A stretch of DNA of 64,000 nt from Craterilacuibacter sp. RT1T (GCF_023502145.1 NZ_JAMFLI010000002.1:434001-498000); one strand, 5' to 3'; numbered from the stretch's first letter, positions 1 to 9,122 are shown. The notes: generated by a model not told the origin, from the letters alone. Translations and numbers: made by a program.

Positions 1-233
1 ATAATCGCCGCATCGACCAAGAAACCGGCACCCATCACCCATAGCACCTCGTGCATGCCGGGCACCCAGCCGCCTGCCTGCACGGCGTAAGCTGCCGGTA
101 GCGTGATCAGCAGGGTAATCAGCGCCTTGATGCTCGGACCGGGCACTTTGGCCAGCATCGCCAGATTGTCTTCTTCGGCAAGCCAGGGGGTGAAGTCGCC
201 AGCCCCGTGTCGCCATGCTTCGCGCAACGGCAT
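1..233 (-). CDS. Partial, possibly chimeric ORF: DUF4268-like N-terminus running into a hydrophobic segment
   Basis: The ORF starts at ATG 233, preceded by GGAAAG, and runs off the left edge (77 codons visible). Residues 1-28 (PLREAW, then DFTPWLAEEDNLAML) resemble the conserved start of DUF4268-type putative nuclease proteins, which often sit near restriction systems. From about residue 29 the sequence changes character to KVPGPSIKALITLL and then long hydrophobic stretches typical of membrane segments, which do not fit that family. This looks like a rearranged or decayed gene at the edge of the restriction locus. The frame is clear. The family match is from memory of the motif, and the second half is unrecognised. 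Confidence 0.4.
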   Translation of the reverse strand, partial: MPLREAWRHGAGDFTPWLAEEDNLAMLAKVPGPSIKALITLLITLPAAYAVQAGGWVPGMHEVLWVMGAGFLVDAAI

Positions 234-553
234 TCTTTCCAGCCGGGTAAGTGGAGTTGTTATGCGTGGTCCTTGTCGATAGGTGGTCGTGCTTTTGGCC
301 ATCGGCTTTCCGGCTTCAGGCGCCAGTAAAGCGGCCATGATACGACAGCTTGACAGCGCATTACATGAGCATGGTCAAGGGTGTGGGTTTCCGGTTCTTA
401 ATAAGGGAAAACAACAGTCAGGAGGCGGTATTGGCATACTGTGTGCCGTATGTATTATGTTTTGTAAGCTTTTGCAGACCCATATCAATCAAATCGGGTG
501 GGTTTTATGAGACTATTCCGGACAATATGTTCTTGCGAATGGAATAAGCGCGC
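234..553. other. 320-base intergenic leader of the restriction-modification locus
   Basis: No convincing gene lies here. The small ORFs inside have no recognisable features. The stretch separates the leftward partial gene from hsdR and should contain the promoters of both. It holds a possible sigma-70 promoter at 431-458 and, at 516-525, TTCCGGACAA, an exact match to one arm of the palindrome inside rhuM (4755-4783). Confidence 0.6.
431..458 (+). promoter_or_regulatory. Candidate sigma-70 promoter for hsdR
   Basis: TTGGCA (431-436) and TATTAT (453-458) are separated by 16 bases and lie about 90 bases before the hsdR start. This is a pattern match only. The resulting leader would contain the TTCCGGACAA half-site at 516-525. 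Confidence 0.4.
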
Positions 554-3001
554 ATGGCCGAGCTCAATAAGACGACCCTCACCGAAACCGACATCATCAC
601 CAAATTCCTGCTGCCTGCGATCAAAGGGGCAGGGTGGGATGACTTAACCCAGATCCGGCAGGAGGTAAAGCTGCGGGACGGCAAGGTGGTGGTGCGCGGC
701 CAGCTGGCGGCGCGCAAGAAGGTCAAATCGGCCGATATTGTGCTTTACCACAAGCTAGGTTTGCCGCTAGCGGTGGTCGAAGCCAAGGCCAACAAGCACG
801 AGATGGGCAAGGGCATGCAGCAGGGGCTGGATTATGCGCGCCTGCTCGATGTGCCCTTTGCGTTTGCCAGCAATGGCGATGGCTTTGTGTTTCACGATAA
901 AACCAACCCCGCGCAGCTGGAAACCGAGATCGCGCTGGCTGATTTCCCCACCCCCGCCCAGTTGTGGGACAAGTTTTGCGTCTGGAAGGGCTACAGTGCG
1001 GCGCAGCTGCCGGTCATCAGCCAGGACTACTACTCGGACGGCAGCGGCAAGTCGCCGCGCTATTACCAGCTGCAGGCCATCAACAAGACCATCGAGGCCA
1101 TTTCGGCCGGGCAAGACCGGGTGCTGCTGGTGATGGCCACCGGCACCGGCAAGACCTACACCGCCTTTCAGATCATCTGGCGGCTGTGGAAGGCCAAAGC
1201 CAAAAAGCGCATCCTGTTTCTGGCCGACCGCAACATCCTGGTGGACCAGACCCGTATCAATGATTTTCAGCCCTTTGGCTCGGCCATGACCAAGGTCACA
1301 GGCCGCAGCGTCGATCCTGCCTATGAAATCCACCTTGCGCTGTATCAGGCGCTGACCGGGCCGGATGAGTCGCAAAAAGCCTTCAAGCAGGTAGCGCCGG
1401 ATTTCTTCGATTTGATTGTGATAGACGAGTGCCACCGTGGCAGCGCAGCCGACGACAGCGCCTGGCGCGAGATCCTCGAATATTTCTCGGCAGCTACCCA
1501 GGTTGGCCTCACGGCCACGCCCAAGGAGACCGATACCGTTTCCAGTACCGATTACTTTGGCGATGCGGTCTACAGCTACTCGCTCAAAGAGGGGATCGAG
1601 GATGGTTTTCTCGCGCCCTATAAAGTGGTGCGGGTGGATATCAACGTCGATCTGCAAGGTTGGCGGCCGACCAAGGGCCAGCTTGATAAACATGGCAATC
1701 TGATTGAAGACCGCATCTACAACCAGAAGGATTTTGACCGCACGCTGGTGATCGACGAGCGCACTCAGTTGGTGGCCGAAACCATCAGCAACTACCTCAA
1801 GAAAACCGACCCGATGGCCAAAACCATCGTCTTCTGCAATGACATCGACCACGCCGAGCGCATGCGCCGGGCACTGGTCAATCTCAACCCGGAGCAGATG
1901 GCCAAGGATGACCGTTATGTGATGAAAATCACCGGCGACGATGAGCTGGGCAAGGCGCAACTTGATAATTTCATCAACCCCAAGAAGCCCTATCCGGTGA
2001 TCGCCACCACCTCGGAGCTGATGAGCACCGGCGTGGATGCCAAGACCTGCAAGCTGGTGGTACTGGACCAGAACATCCAGTCCATGACCAAGTTCAAGCA
2101 GATCATCGGTCGCGGTACCCGCATCGATGAGAAGTTCGGCAAACTGTGGTTTACCATCCTCGACTTCAAGAAGGCCACCGAGCTGTTTGCCGATCCCCGT
2201 TTCGATGGTGATCCGGTACGGGTCATCATTACCGATCCGGATACCATCAATGATCCGGATGGGGATATGGACGACATCATCGACGGTAGCGACCCTGTGC
2301 CAGCGCGCGGGAAGGGGCTCGAGTCCGATGGCGAAGAAGGTGCTGATACGGACACCATTGGCGGTGGTAGCGAAGGGCAAGCGGGGGGCGAGGGCAGCGC
2401 CCCCATCGCTGAACCGGAGCCCGGTGTCGGCAAATTTTATATTAACGGGGTGACTGTCAGCGTGATGGCCGAACGGGTGCAGTATTACGATGCCGACGGC
2501 AAGCTGGTGACCGAATCGTTCAAGGATTACACCCGCAAAGCCCTGCTCAAAGAGTGCGCCACGCTGGATGCCTTTACCAAGCGCTGGCAGGGTGCCGAGC
2601 GCAAGCAGGCCATCATGGATGAGCTGGCCCAGGCGGGTGTATTGTGGGAGGTGCTCAGTGCCGAAGTGGGGCAGGATCTCGACCCGTTCGACCTGATCTG
2701 CCATGTGGTGTACGATCAGCCCCCGCTGACCCGCCGCGAGCGGGCGGAGAATGTCAAAAAGCGCAACTATTTCACCAAGTACAACGACACCGCCCGGCAA
2801 GTATTGAGCACGCTGCTCGACAAATATGCAGATCAGGGTGTGGCCGAAATAGAAACCAAAGATGCGCTTAAAGTGACCCCCTTTACCGAGCTGGGTCGCC
2901 CGCTGGAGCTGGCCAAAAAAGGCTTTGGTGGTCCAAAGCAGTTCGAACAGGCCATCACCGAACTGGAACAAGAGATTTACCGCCAGCCGCTACGGGCCTG
3001 A
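554..3001 (+). CDS. hsdR: Type I restriction endonuclease, R (motor and nuclease) subunit
   Basis: HsdR translocates DNA with ATP and cleaves it when the complex meets unmodified DNA. The 815-residue protein shows an N-terminal PD-(D/E)xK nuclease (D61, then E76-A-K78), a superfamily 2 helicase core with Walker A ATGTGKT (195-201), DECH (291-294), a TATP motif III near 320, and motif [10 protein letters not shown] (516-523). An acidic Gly-rich linker at about 560-630 is followed by an EcoEI-type C-terminal domain. All key motifs are intact. It is the first gene of the locus and is 96 bases from hsdM. Length and domain order fit the EcoEI/EcoKI-like families. The start ATG follows GGAATAAG and gives the full nuclease domain. 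Confidence 0.95.
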   Translation: MAELNKTTLTETDIITKFLLPAIKGAGWDDLTQIRQEVKLRDGKVVVRGQLAARKKVKSADIVLYHKLGLPLAVVEAKANKHEMGKGMQQGLDYARLLDVPFAFASNGDGFVFHDKTNPAQLETEIALADFPTPAQLWDKFCVWKGYSAAQLPVISQDYYSDGSGKSPRYYQLQAINKTIEAISAGQDRVLLVMATGTGKTYTAFQIIWRLWKAKAKKRILFLADRNILVDQTRINDFQPFGSAMTKVTGRSVDPAYEIHLALYQALTGPDESQKAFKQVAPDFFDLIVIDECHRGSAADDSAWREILEYFSAATQVGLTATPKETDTVSSTDYFGDAVYSYSLKEGIEDGFLAPYKVVRVDINVDLQGWRPTKGQLDKHGNLIEDRIYNQKDFDRTLVIDERTQLVAETISNYLKKTDPMAKTIVFCNDIDHAERMRRALVNLNPEQMAKDDRYVMKITGDDELGKAQLDNFINPKKPYPVIATTSELMSTGVDAKTCKLVVLDQNIQSMTKFKQIIGRGTRIDEKFGKLWFTILDFKKATELFADPRFDGDPVRVIITDPDTINDPDGDMDDIIDGSDPVPARGKGLESDGEEGADTDTIGGGSEGQAGGEGSAPIAEPEPGVGKFYINGVTVSVMAERVQYYDADGKLVTESFKDYTRKALLKECATLDAFTKRWQGAERKQAIMDELAQAGVLWEVLSAEVGQDLDPFDLICHVVYDQPPLTRRERAENVKKRNYFTKYNDTARQVLSTLLDKYADQGVAEIETKDALKVTPFTELGRPLELAKKGFGGPKQFEQAITELEQEIYRQPLRA

Positions 3002-3097
3002 CCCGCGCTGGCATCGCATTGCACCCGGATGGTCAACCCCGTGTTGGCCATTTGCATTTATTCAGTTAGCTAACGCCTTCGCCTTCAAGAGAATTTC

Positions 3098-4579
3098 ATG
3101 TCATCCATTAGCTCCGTTATCAAATCCATCCAGGACATCATGCGCAAGGACGCCGGTATCGACGGCGATGCCCAGCGCCTCGGCCAGCTTTCCTGGCTGT
3201 TGTTTCTCAAGGTTTTCGACGCGCAGGAAGAAGAACTGGAATTCGAGCAGGGCGATGGCTACCGTCAGCCCATCCCCGAGCGTTTCTTGTGGCGCAACTG
3301 GGCGGCAGATAGCGAAGGGCTGACCGGCGACGCCCTGCTTGAATTCGTTAACAACGAGCTGTTCGACAGCCTGAAAAACCTGCCCGCCAATATCCGGCTT
3401 AACCCCCGTGGCTATGTGGTGCGCGAGGCGTTTTCCGACGCCTTCAACTACATGAAAAACGGCACCCTGCTCAAGCAGGTGATCAACAAGCTCAACGAAA
3501 TCGACTTTGGCGACAGCAAAGAGCGCCATCTGTTCGGTGACATTTACGAGCAGATTCTGCGCGACCTGCAAAGCGCCGGTAACGCCGGCGAGTTTTACAC
3601 CCCGCGCGCCGTGACCCGCTTTATGGTCAACCGCCTCGACCCCAAGCTGGGCGAGCGCATCATGGACCCAGCCTGCGGCACCGGCGGCTTTCTGGCCTGC
3701 GCCTTCGACCATGTAAAAACGCACTATGTCGAGACGTCGGCCGACCACCAGACCTTGCAACAGCAGATTCTGGGGGTCGAGAAAAAGCAGCTGCCGCATC
3801 TGCTGTGCACCACCAATATGCTGCTGCACGGCATTGAGGTGCCGGTGCAGATCCGCCACGGCAACACCCTCAACCAGCCGCTGTCCAGTTGGGATAGCGA
3901 TATCGATGTCATCCTGACCAACCCGCCGTTTGGCGGCACCGAAGAAGACGGTATCGAGCAGAATTTCCCCGCTGATTTGCGCACCCGCGAAACCGCCGAC
4001 CTGTTCCTGCAGTTGATTATCGAAGTGCTGAAAAAAGGCGGCCGTGCCGCCGTGGTGCTGCCCGATGGCACCCTGTTTGGCGAAGGGGTCAAGACCAAGA
4101 TTAAGCAGCTGCTGACCAGCGAATGCAATCTGCACACCATTGTGCGCCTGCCCAACGGCGTGTTTGCCCCCTATACCGGCATCAAGACCAATATCCTGTT
4201 TTTCACCAAGGGCCTGCCCACCCGTGATGTCTGGTTTTACCAGCACCCTTATCCGGCGGGTGTGAAAAACTACAGCAAGACCAAGCCGATGAAGTTCGAA
4301 GAATTCGAAACTGAAATCGCCTGGTGGGGCGACGAGGCCGACGGTTTTGCCGCCCGCGTCGAAACCGAGCAGGCATGGAAGGTCGGCATCGACACCATCA
4401 TCGAGAGGGGCTTCAACCTCGATATCAAAAACCCCCATGTCGGCGAGCAGATCAGCCACGATCCGGATGCGCTGCTGGCCAGCTATGCCAAAGAGCAGGG
4501 GGAGATTCAGGCCTTGCGCGACCAGCTCAAAGCCATCCTTGGCGAGGCACTGGGAGAGGCGGGTCAGCAGCATGACTGA
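3098..4579 (+). CDS. hsdM: Type I restriction-modification system, M (methyltransferase) subunit
   Basis: This is the N6-adenine methyltransferase that pairs with HsdS to modify, and with HsdR to restrict, the target. The 493-residue protein has the helical HsdM N-terminal domain (1-130), the GEFYTPR signature (164-170), SAM-binding motif I DPACGTGGFL (190-199) and catalytic motif IV NPPF (275-278), all intact. It is preceded by AGAGAA and lies 96 bases after hsdR. Its last 8 bases overlap the rhuM-like gene, which suggests translational coupling. It looks functional. Confidence 0.95.
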   Translation: MSSISSVIKSIQDIMRKDAGIDGDAQRLGQLSWLLFLKVFDAQEEELEFEQGDGYRQPIPERFLWRNWAADSEGLTGDALLEFVNNELFDSLKNLPANIRLNPRGYVVREAFSDAFNYMKNGTLLKQVINKLNEIDFGDSKERHLFGDIYEQILRDLQSAGNAGEFYTPRAVTRFMVNRLDPKLGERIMDPACGTGGFLACAFDHVKTHYVETSADHQTLQQQILGVEKKQLPHLLCTTNMLLHGIEVPVQIRHGNTLNQPLSSWDSDIDVILTNPPFGGTEEDGIEQNFPADLRTRETADLFLQLIIEVLKKGGRAAVVLPDGTLFGEGVKTKIKQLLTSECNLHTIVRLPNGVFAPYTGIKTNILFFTKGLPTRDVWFYQHPYPAGVKNYSKTKPMKFEEFETEIAWWGDEADGFAARVETEQAWKVGIDTIIERGFNLDIKNPHVGEQISHDPDALLASYAKEQGEIQALRDQLKAILGEALGEAGQQHD

Positions 4580-5087
4580 TAGCAGCCAAGAGATTGCGAT
4601 CTTTGAAGGGGAAAACGGCGAAATCGCCGTCACCCTGCAACAGGATACGGTCTGGCTCAATCAGGCGCAGCTGGCAGCCCTGTTTGCCAAGAACAAGCGC
4701 ACCATTTCCGAGCATATTCGCAACCTGTTTAAAGAGGGCGAGTTGGAAGAGAGCGCAGTTGTCCGGAATTTCCGGACAACTGCCAGCGATGGCAAAAGCT
4801 ACGACACCCAGCACTACAACCTCGACGTCATCATCTCGGTCGGCTACCGGGTCAAATCGCCGCAAGGGGTGCGTTTTCGCCAGTGGGCGACCCGGCTATT
4901 GAAACAGCACCTGATTCAGGGTTACACCCTTAACCAGCAGCGTTTCGAGCAAAATGCTTGCCCGCGAGGCGACCTGAACTTGCTGGTGGCCGAGTCGGTC
5001 CCAGCGCAAAAAGACACCCTGATCCGCCTGATCATCAATATGCTGAGCCCGACGCCGGCTGTGACAGACTTTGGAACTACCCCATGA
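4572..5087 (+). CDS. rhuM: RhuM-family protein with a short, atypical C-terminus
   Basis: The ATG at 4572 overlaps the hsdM stop by 8 bases, giving 171 residues. Residues 1-125 match the RhuM/virulence-protein family: a DNA-binding-like TVWLNQAQLAALF and NKRTISEHIRN segment, then VVRNFRTTASDGKSYDTQHY, VIISVGYRVKS and FRQWATRLLKQHLI. RhuM proteins occur in pathogenicity islands and inside type I restriction operons; their biochemical role is unsettled. Family members are usually much longer. Here the similarity ends after RFEQNA, and the last 45 residues are unlike the family, so the gene may be truncated by rearrangement. The stop overlaps the hsdS start by 4 bases. The coding sequence contains a perfect palindrome (4755-4783). 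Confidence 0.75.
   Translation: MTDSSQEIAIFEGENGEIAVTLQQDTVWLNQAQLAALFAKNKRTISEHIRNLFKEGELEESAVVRNFRTTASDGKSYDTQHYNLDVIISVGYRVKSPQGVRFRQWATRLLKQHLIQGYTLNQQRFEQNACPRGDLNLLVAESVPAQKDTLIRLIINMLSPTPAVTDFGTTP
4755..4783. repeat. Perfect 29-base palindrome inside rhuM
   Basis: The left arm GCAGTTGTCCGGAA (4755-4768), one central T, and the exact reverse complement TTCCGGACAACTGC (4770-4783) form a perfect 14-base inverted repeat within the codons for AVVRNFRTT. Ten bases of the right arm (TTCCGGACAA) recur at 516-525 in the hsdR leader. It could be a protein-binding site or an RNA hairpin; nothing in the sequence decides which. Confidence 0.85.
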
Positions 5088-6880
5088 GCCCTATCGATTC
5101 CCTGATTACCGACCACCTCGATCTGTGGACAGCGGCGGTACGCCCCAAAAGCAGCGCCGGGCGCGGCAGCAATAGCAAGCTGGAACTCACCGGCATCAAA
5201 AAGCTGCGCGAGCTGATTCTGGAGCTGGCGGTGCGCGGCAAACTGGTGCCGCAAGACCCGAGCGATGAACCGGCCTCTGTGCTGCTGGAACGGATTGCTG
5301 CCGAAAAGGCGCAGTTGGTGATCGATGGCAAAATTAAAAAGCCCAAAGCCTTGCCGGAAATAGGTGAGGAAGAGAAGCCATTCGAACTGCCGGAAGGGTG
5401 GGAGTGGTGTCGGCTAGATGAGCTATCGCTTACATCTGAGGCTGGTTGGAGCCCGCTGTGCGACAATACCCCACGCAAAAATGAGCAATGGGGCGTATTA
5501 AAAGTCAGTGCTGTTACATGGGGTAAATTTTTAGCTGAAGAAAATAAGGCATTACCTGAGCCACTTGAACCAAAACCTGAATATGAGGTATTGCCAGGAG
5601 ACTTCCTTATATCTAGAGCAAATACCGCAGAACTTGTCGCAAGAGCTGTTATAGCCCCCGCTAACACGCCTTGTAAGTTAATGATGAGTGACAAGATAAT
5701 AAGGTTTCGCTTTTCTCATTTTGTTAACTCAAGTTACATTTGTTTAGCTAATGGCTCTTGCACATCTCGTGAGTATTACTCTCGTGTTGCTGGAGGAACC
5801 AGTAGCTCTATGAAGAATGTCTCCAGATTACAGATCCAGAATCTGGTTATTGCATTACCACCATTATCTGAGCAGAAAAGAATACTTGATAATTGTGAGA
5901 AGTTAATGGCCCTCTGCGACCATCTGGAGCAGCGCAGCGAATCACAGTTGGCGGCCCATCAGACGCTGGTGGAGGCCCTGCTGGCGACCCTGACCGACAG
6001 CGCCGACGCCGACGAGCTGGCGCAAAACTGGGCGCGGCTGGTCGGCCACTTCGATACCCTGTTTACCACCGACGCCAGCATCGACGCCTTGAAACAGACC
6101 ATTCTGCAACTGGCGGTGATGGGCAAGCTGGTGACGCAAGATCCGAGCGATGAACCCGCCTCCGTCTTGTTGGAACGCATCGCTGCCGAAAAGGCGCGAC
6201 TGGTTAAAGAGAAGAAAATCAAAAACGAGAAACCGCTGCCTGCGATTAGCGAAGATGAAAAACCGTTTGAACTGCCGTTGGGGTGGGAGTGGTGCCGTTT
6301 TGAAGATGTTGTTGATATTCAAAGCGGTATAACTAAAGGTAGAAAATTAACGAATCGGGAGCTAGTTACAGTTCCTTATTTAAGTGTTGCCAATGTTCAG
6401 CGTGGGTTTGTTGATGTGGCAGGTATTAAGTCAGTTGAGCTTCCTGTTGATGAAATTGAAAAATATCAGGTTTTGGCTGGTGATCTTCTGATTACTGAAG
6501 GAGGTGACTGGGATAAGGTTGGTCGCACAGCAATTTGGGCGGATGAAATGCCATATGTCGCACACCAGAACCATGTATTTAAGGCTAGAAAGTTTCTTCA
6601 AGAACAGGATGAATCTTGGTTAGAGATGTTCCTGAATGGGCCTTCAGCTAGAGATTATTTTGCTGGTTCAAGCAAACAAACGACTAATTTAGCATCGATC
6701 AATAAAACACAATTACGTGGTTGCCTAATTGCCATCCCACCCAAAAATGAAAAAAGTTGTATTGTTGCCAAAGTCGATGAGTTAATGACTCTCTGTGACC
6801 AACTTACAGCCCGCCTGCAAACCAGCCAGCAGACCCAGCTTGCCTTGGCCGAGACGCTAATGGAAGGTACTCTGGCCTGA
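5084..6880 (+). CDS. hsdS: Type I restriction-modification system, S (specificity) subunit
   Basis: HsdS sets the bipartite DNA target of the system. The 598-residue protein is a tandem of two similar halves. Each has a conserved segment (LRELILELAVRGKLVPQDP at about 41-59, LKQTILQLAVMGKLVTQDP at about 337-355) with DEPASVLLERIAAEKA and ELPxGWEWC, followed by a divergent target-recognition domain (about 110-275 and 405-570). The recognition domains are visibly AT-richer than the conserved parts, as expected for exchanged modules. The ATG at 5084 overlaps the rhuM stop (ATGA). A longer frame starting at 4958 reads an unrelated sequence inside rhuM and was rejected. Confidence 0.93.
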   Translation: MSPIDSLITDHLDLWTAAVRPKSSAGRGSNSKLELTGIKKLRELILELAVRGKLVPQDPSDEPASVLLERIAAEKAQLVIDGKIKKPKALPEIGEEEKPFELPEGWEWCRLDELSLTSEAGWSPLCDNTPRKNEQWGVLKVSAVTWGKFLAEENKALPEPLEPKPEYEVLPGDFLISRANTAELVARAVIAPANTPCKLMMSDKIIRFRFSHFVNSSYICLANGSCTSREYYSRVAGGTSSSMKNVSRLQIQNLVIALPPLSEQKRILDNCEKLMALCDHLEQRSESQLAAHQTLVEALLATLTDSADADELAQNWARLVGHFDTLFTTDASIDALKQTILQLAVMGKLVTQDPSDEPASVLLERIAAEKARLVKEKKIKNEKPLPAISEDEKPFELPLGWEWCRFEDVVDIQSGITKGRKLTNRELVTVPYLSVANVQRGFVDVAGIKSVELPVDEIEKYQVLAGDLLITEGGDWDKVGRTAIWADEMPYVAHQNHVFKARKFLQEQDESWLEMFLNGPSARDYFAGSSKQTTNLASINKTQLRGCLIAIPPKNEKSCIVAKVDELMTLCDQLTARLQTSQQTQLALAETLMEGTLA

Positions 6881-6985
6881 CAGCCGGCAGGGCGTCCGCA
6901 GTGGCGCCCTACATCCTTGCCATGGCTATTCTATGAAACCGCGTAATCCCATTTCCCCTTTACCGTTAAGCAGGTTGCTTCAGTT

Positions 6986-7984
6986 ATGAGCCTCTACCAT
7001 ATCGCCGATAAAAACCTGACCCCGTTAACCCCGACCACCTTTGCCGCCGAGGGCTTGCACGAGCGTCAGGATCTGCAGGAGGCGTTGAAGCACAATATCG
7101 CTGCCATTGCGCCCGATTGTCTGGTGATTGCCGACGAGTTTTCCGACTGGGAAGACAGCCGCCGCCGCATCGACCTGCTAGCCATTGATCGCAATGCCAA
7201 TCTGGTGGTGATCGAACTCAAGCGCGATGAAGTCGGCGCCCATATGGAGTTGCAGGCGCTGCGTTATGCCGCCATGGTTTCGAACATGACCTTTGACAAG
7301 GCCTGCGACTATTTCGAACGCTATCTTGTCGCCGAGGGGCTAGCCGATAGCGGCAGAGAGTGTGCCAGAGAGAAACTGCTGGCGTTTACCGGGCTGGATG
7401 AGAGCCAGCTTGATGATTTCGGCAATGATGTGCGCATCATGCTGGCCTCGGCCGACTTTGGCAAGGAACTGACCACCTCGGTGTTATGGCTGCGGGACAA
7501 AGGCATTGATATCAGCTGCGTGCGCTTAACCCCGTTCAAATACAAGGGCGAGGTGCTGATCAATGCCGAGCCGATCATCCCGGTGCCGGAAGCGGAAGCC
7601 TATCAGGTCAAATTCCGCGAAAAGCGCGCCGAAGAACGCGCCAGCCAGCAAAGCTCACGCGACTACAGCAAGTACCGTTTTAACGGCGAGGTCTACAACA
7701 AACGCAAGTTGGCGTTAGCGGTGATTAGGCAGTGGGTCCAGAATCGCCAGCTCACCAGCTTTGCGCAGATAAGCCACTATCTGTCGCAGTACGATTTGCC
7801 TAGGGCCGTCATCTTGGTTGATCAGATTGCCGAGAAAAATTTTAACCGCTGGCATTCGGCAGCCGGGGATCTCATCGAGCTGGCGTCTGGTGAACAAGTC
7901 GCGGTTTCTAATCAGTGGGGTGAAAATATCAATGATCTGGTGCGGGCGATGGCGCAACAGGTTGACACCATTGAAAAAGTTTAG
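6986..7984 (+). CDS. PD-(D/E)xK nuclease-fold protein (DUF91/NucS-like)
   Basis: The protein has 332 residues. The N-terminal half has a PD-(D/E)xK core: E51, RRRIDLLAID with D63, VVIELKRD with E77 and K79, and the following ELQALRYAA helix (Q90). This matches NucS/DUF91-like nucleases that occur beside restriction systems. A charged linker (about 205-225) leads to a C-terminal domain (about 230-332) that I do not recognise. It lies about 105 bases after hsdS on the same strand and is probably an accessory nuclease of the locus. All nuclease residues are present, so activity is plausible. The substrate is unknown. Confidence 0.7.
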   Translation: MSLYHIADKNLTPLTPTTFAAEGLHERQDLQEALKHNIAAIAPDCLVIADEFSDWEDSRRRIDLLAIDRNANLVVIELKRDEVGAHMELQALRYAAMVSNMTFDKACDYFERYLVAEGLADSGRECAREKLLAFTGLDESQLDDFGNDVRIMLASADFGKELTTSVLWLRDKGIDISCVRLTPFKYKGEVLINAEPIIPVPEAEAYQVKFREKRAEERASQQSSRDYSKYRFNGEVYNKRKLALAVIRQWVQNRQLTSFAQISHYLSQYDLPRAVILVDQIAEKNFNRWHSAAGDLIELASGEQVAVSNQWGENINDLVRAMAQQVDTIEKV

Positions 7985-8042
7985 TGTTTAAAGGGTGGTA
8001 TGCTTGCATATTTTGATGTAAGTCAAACCTACGTGAGTCATT

Positions 8043-9078
8043 GGCTTTGTTGCACAAATCATGGTCGGAGCTGGTGAGGCAGAATGACTGCATGAACAAG
8101 CCCGCCCCACCCAAGTACAAGACTATCAACTGGAAGACCTACAACGCGGCGCTCAAGACACGTGGATCGCTGATGATCTGGCTGGATCGTGACATGAACT
8201 GGAACGGTGCCCCGCTCGGCAAACGTGGGCGCACGCCGACTTTCCGCGATGCGGCCATTCAGTTCTGCCTGACGATCAAATGCCTGTTCAACCTCGCACT
8301 CCGTCAAGCAGTGGGCATGGTGCAAAGCCTACTCAAACTGGCAGGGCTGGACTGGATGGTGCCGGACTACAGCACGGTGTGCCGGCGCCAGAAGCATCTG
8401 CAGGTGGTCATTCCTTGCCGTCCGACCGCGACCGGGCTACACCTGCTGATCGACAGCACCGGCATCAAGATGCTGGGCGAAGGCGAATGAAAAACAAAGA
8501 AACACGGCGCGGGGTACCGCCGCCAGTGGCGCAAGGTGCACTTGGGCATCGATGTGCAGACGCTGGAAATCTGGGCGATTGAAGTGACCGGCAACAAGGT
8601 AGGCGACGCACCGATGCTGCCTGAGCTGTTGAGCCAGATTCCACCGGAGGAAAGGATTGACTCCGTAAGCGGTGATGGTGCCTATGACACCAAAGGATGC
8701 CATGAGGCGATTGCCAAGCGAGAAGCTGAGGCAATGATTCCGACGCGGAAGAATGCCAAGCCATGGAAGGAGAATCGACTGGGTGCGCATGCCCGGAACG
8801 AGATTCTGCGCGCAACTCGCCGTTTGGGGAGCGTGATCTGGAAAAAGTGGAGCGGTTACCATCGCCGCAGTCTGGTAGAAACCAAGATGCGTTGTTTCAA
8901 ATTACTGGGTGAGCGGGTAATGGCAAGGGACTTCGATCGCCAAGTCGCAGCGCTCCAAGTGCGTGCGGCGATCTTGAACCGCTTCACACGACTCGGTACG
9001 CCGATGACGGTGCGCATGCCATAAATCCGTCTGGGGAAAGGGGCTGTGCATGCCGCAGCCTATTTATGCAACAAAGCC
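8043..9078 (+). mobile_element. IS5-family (IS903-group) insertion sequence, 1036 bases
   Basis: The terminal inverted repeats are GGCTTTGTTGCACAAATC (8043-8060) and, reverse-complemented, GGCTTTGTTGCATAAATA (9061-9078), matching at 16 of 18 positions and typical of the IS903 group. A single transposase frame fills the inside. The 9 bases on each side (8034-8042 and 9079-9087) are not a direct repeat, so no target-site duplication is visible. One end may have been rearranged after insertion. The element lies between the restriction locus and the ssrA terminator. Confidence 0.9.
8092..9024 (+). pseudogene. IS903-group transposase interrupted by one in-frame TGA
   Basis: Read through 8488-8490, the frame gives a 310-residue IS5/IS903 DDE transposase of normal length. 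It has LLIDSTG (first Asp), GDGAYDTK (second Asp) and YHRRSLVETKM (catalytic Glu). The upstream part ends at MLGEGE followed by TGA. The family has Trp here (GEGEWK), so a single TGG to TGA change explains the stop. The downstream part continues at once with KTKKHGAGYRRQW in the same frame. There is no frameshift. The element is probably immobile without help in trans. Confidence 0.9.
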
Positions 9079-9083
9079 GAAAT

Positions 9084-9116
9084 AAAAAAACCCCGAGAGG
9101 CTTATTTCTCGGGGTT
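9084..9116 (-). terminator. Intrinsic terminator of ssrA
   Basis: On the minus strand the stem CCCCGAGA/TCTCGGGG (9107-9114 with 9091-9098), extended by two A:T pairs and closing an 8-base loop, is followed by seven T residues (9090-9084). It lies about 36 bases beyond the tmRNA 3' end. The insertion sequence ends at 9078, just downstream. Confidence 0.85.
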
Positions 9117-9122
9117 CTTGGT

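Noticed and set aside
283-547. Two short overlapping ORFs (75 and 65 codons) before hsdR
   Set aside because: No ribosome site or recognisable features; they lie in a likely leader with promoter-like elements.
767-2971. 734-codon open frame antisense to hsdR
   Set aside because: High-GC codon bias leaves the opposite strand open. The translation has no recognisable domain and hsdR is clearly the gene.
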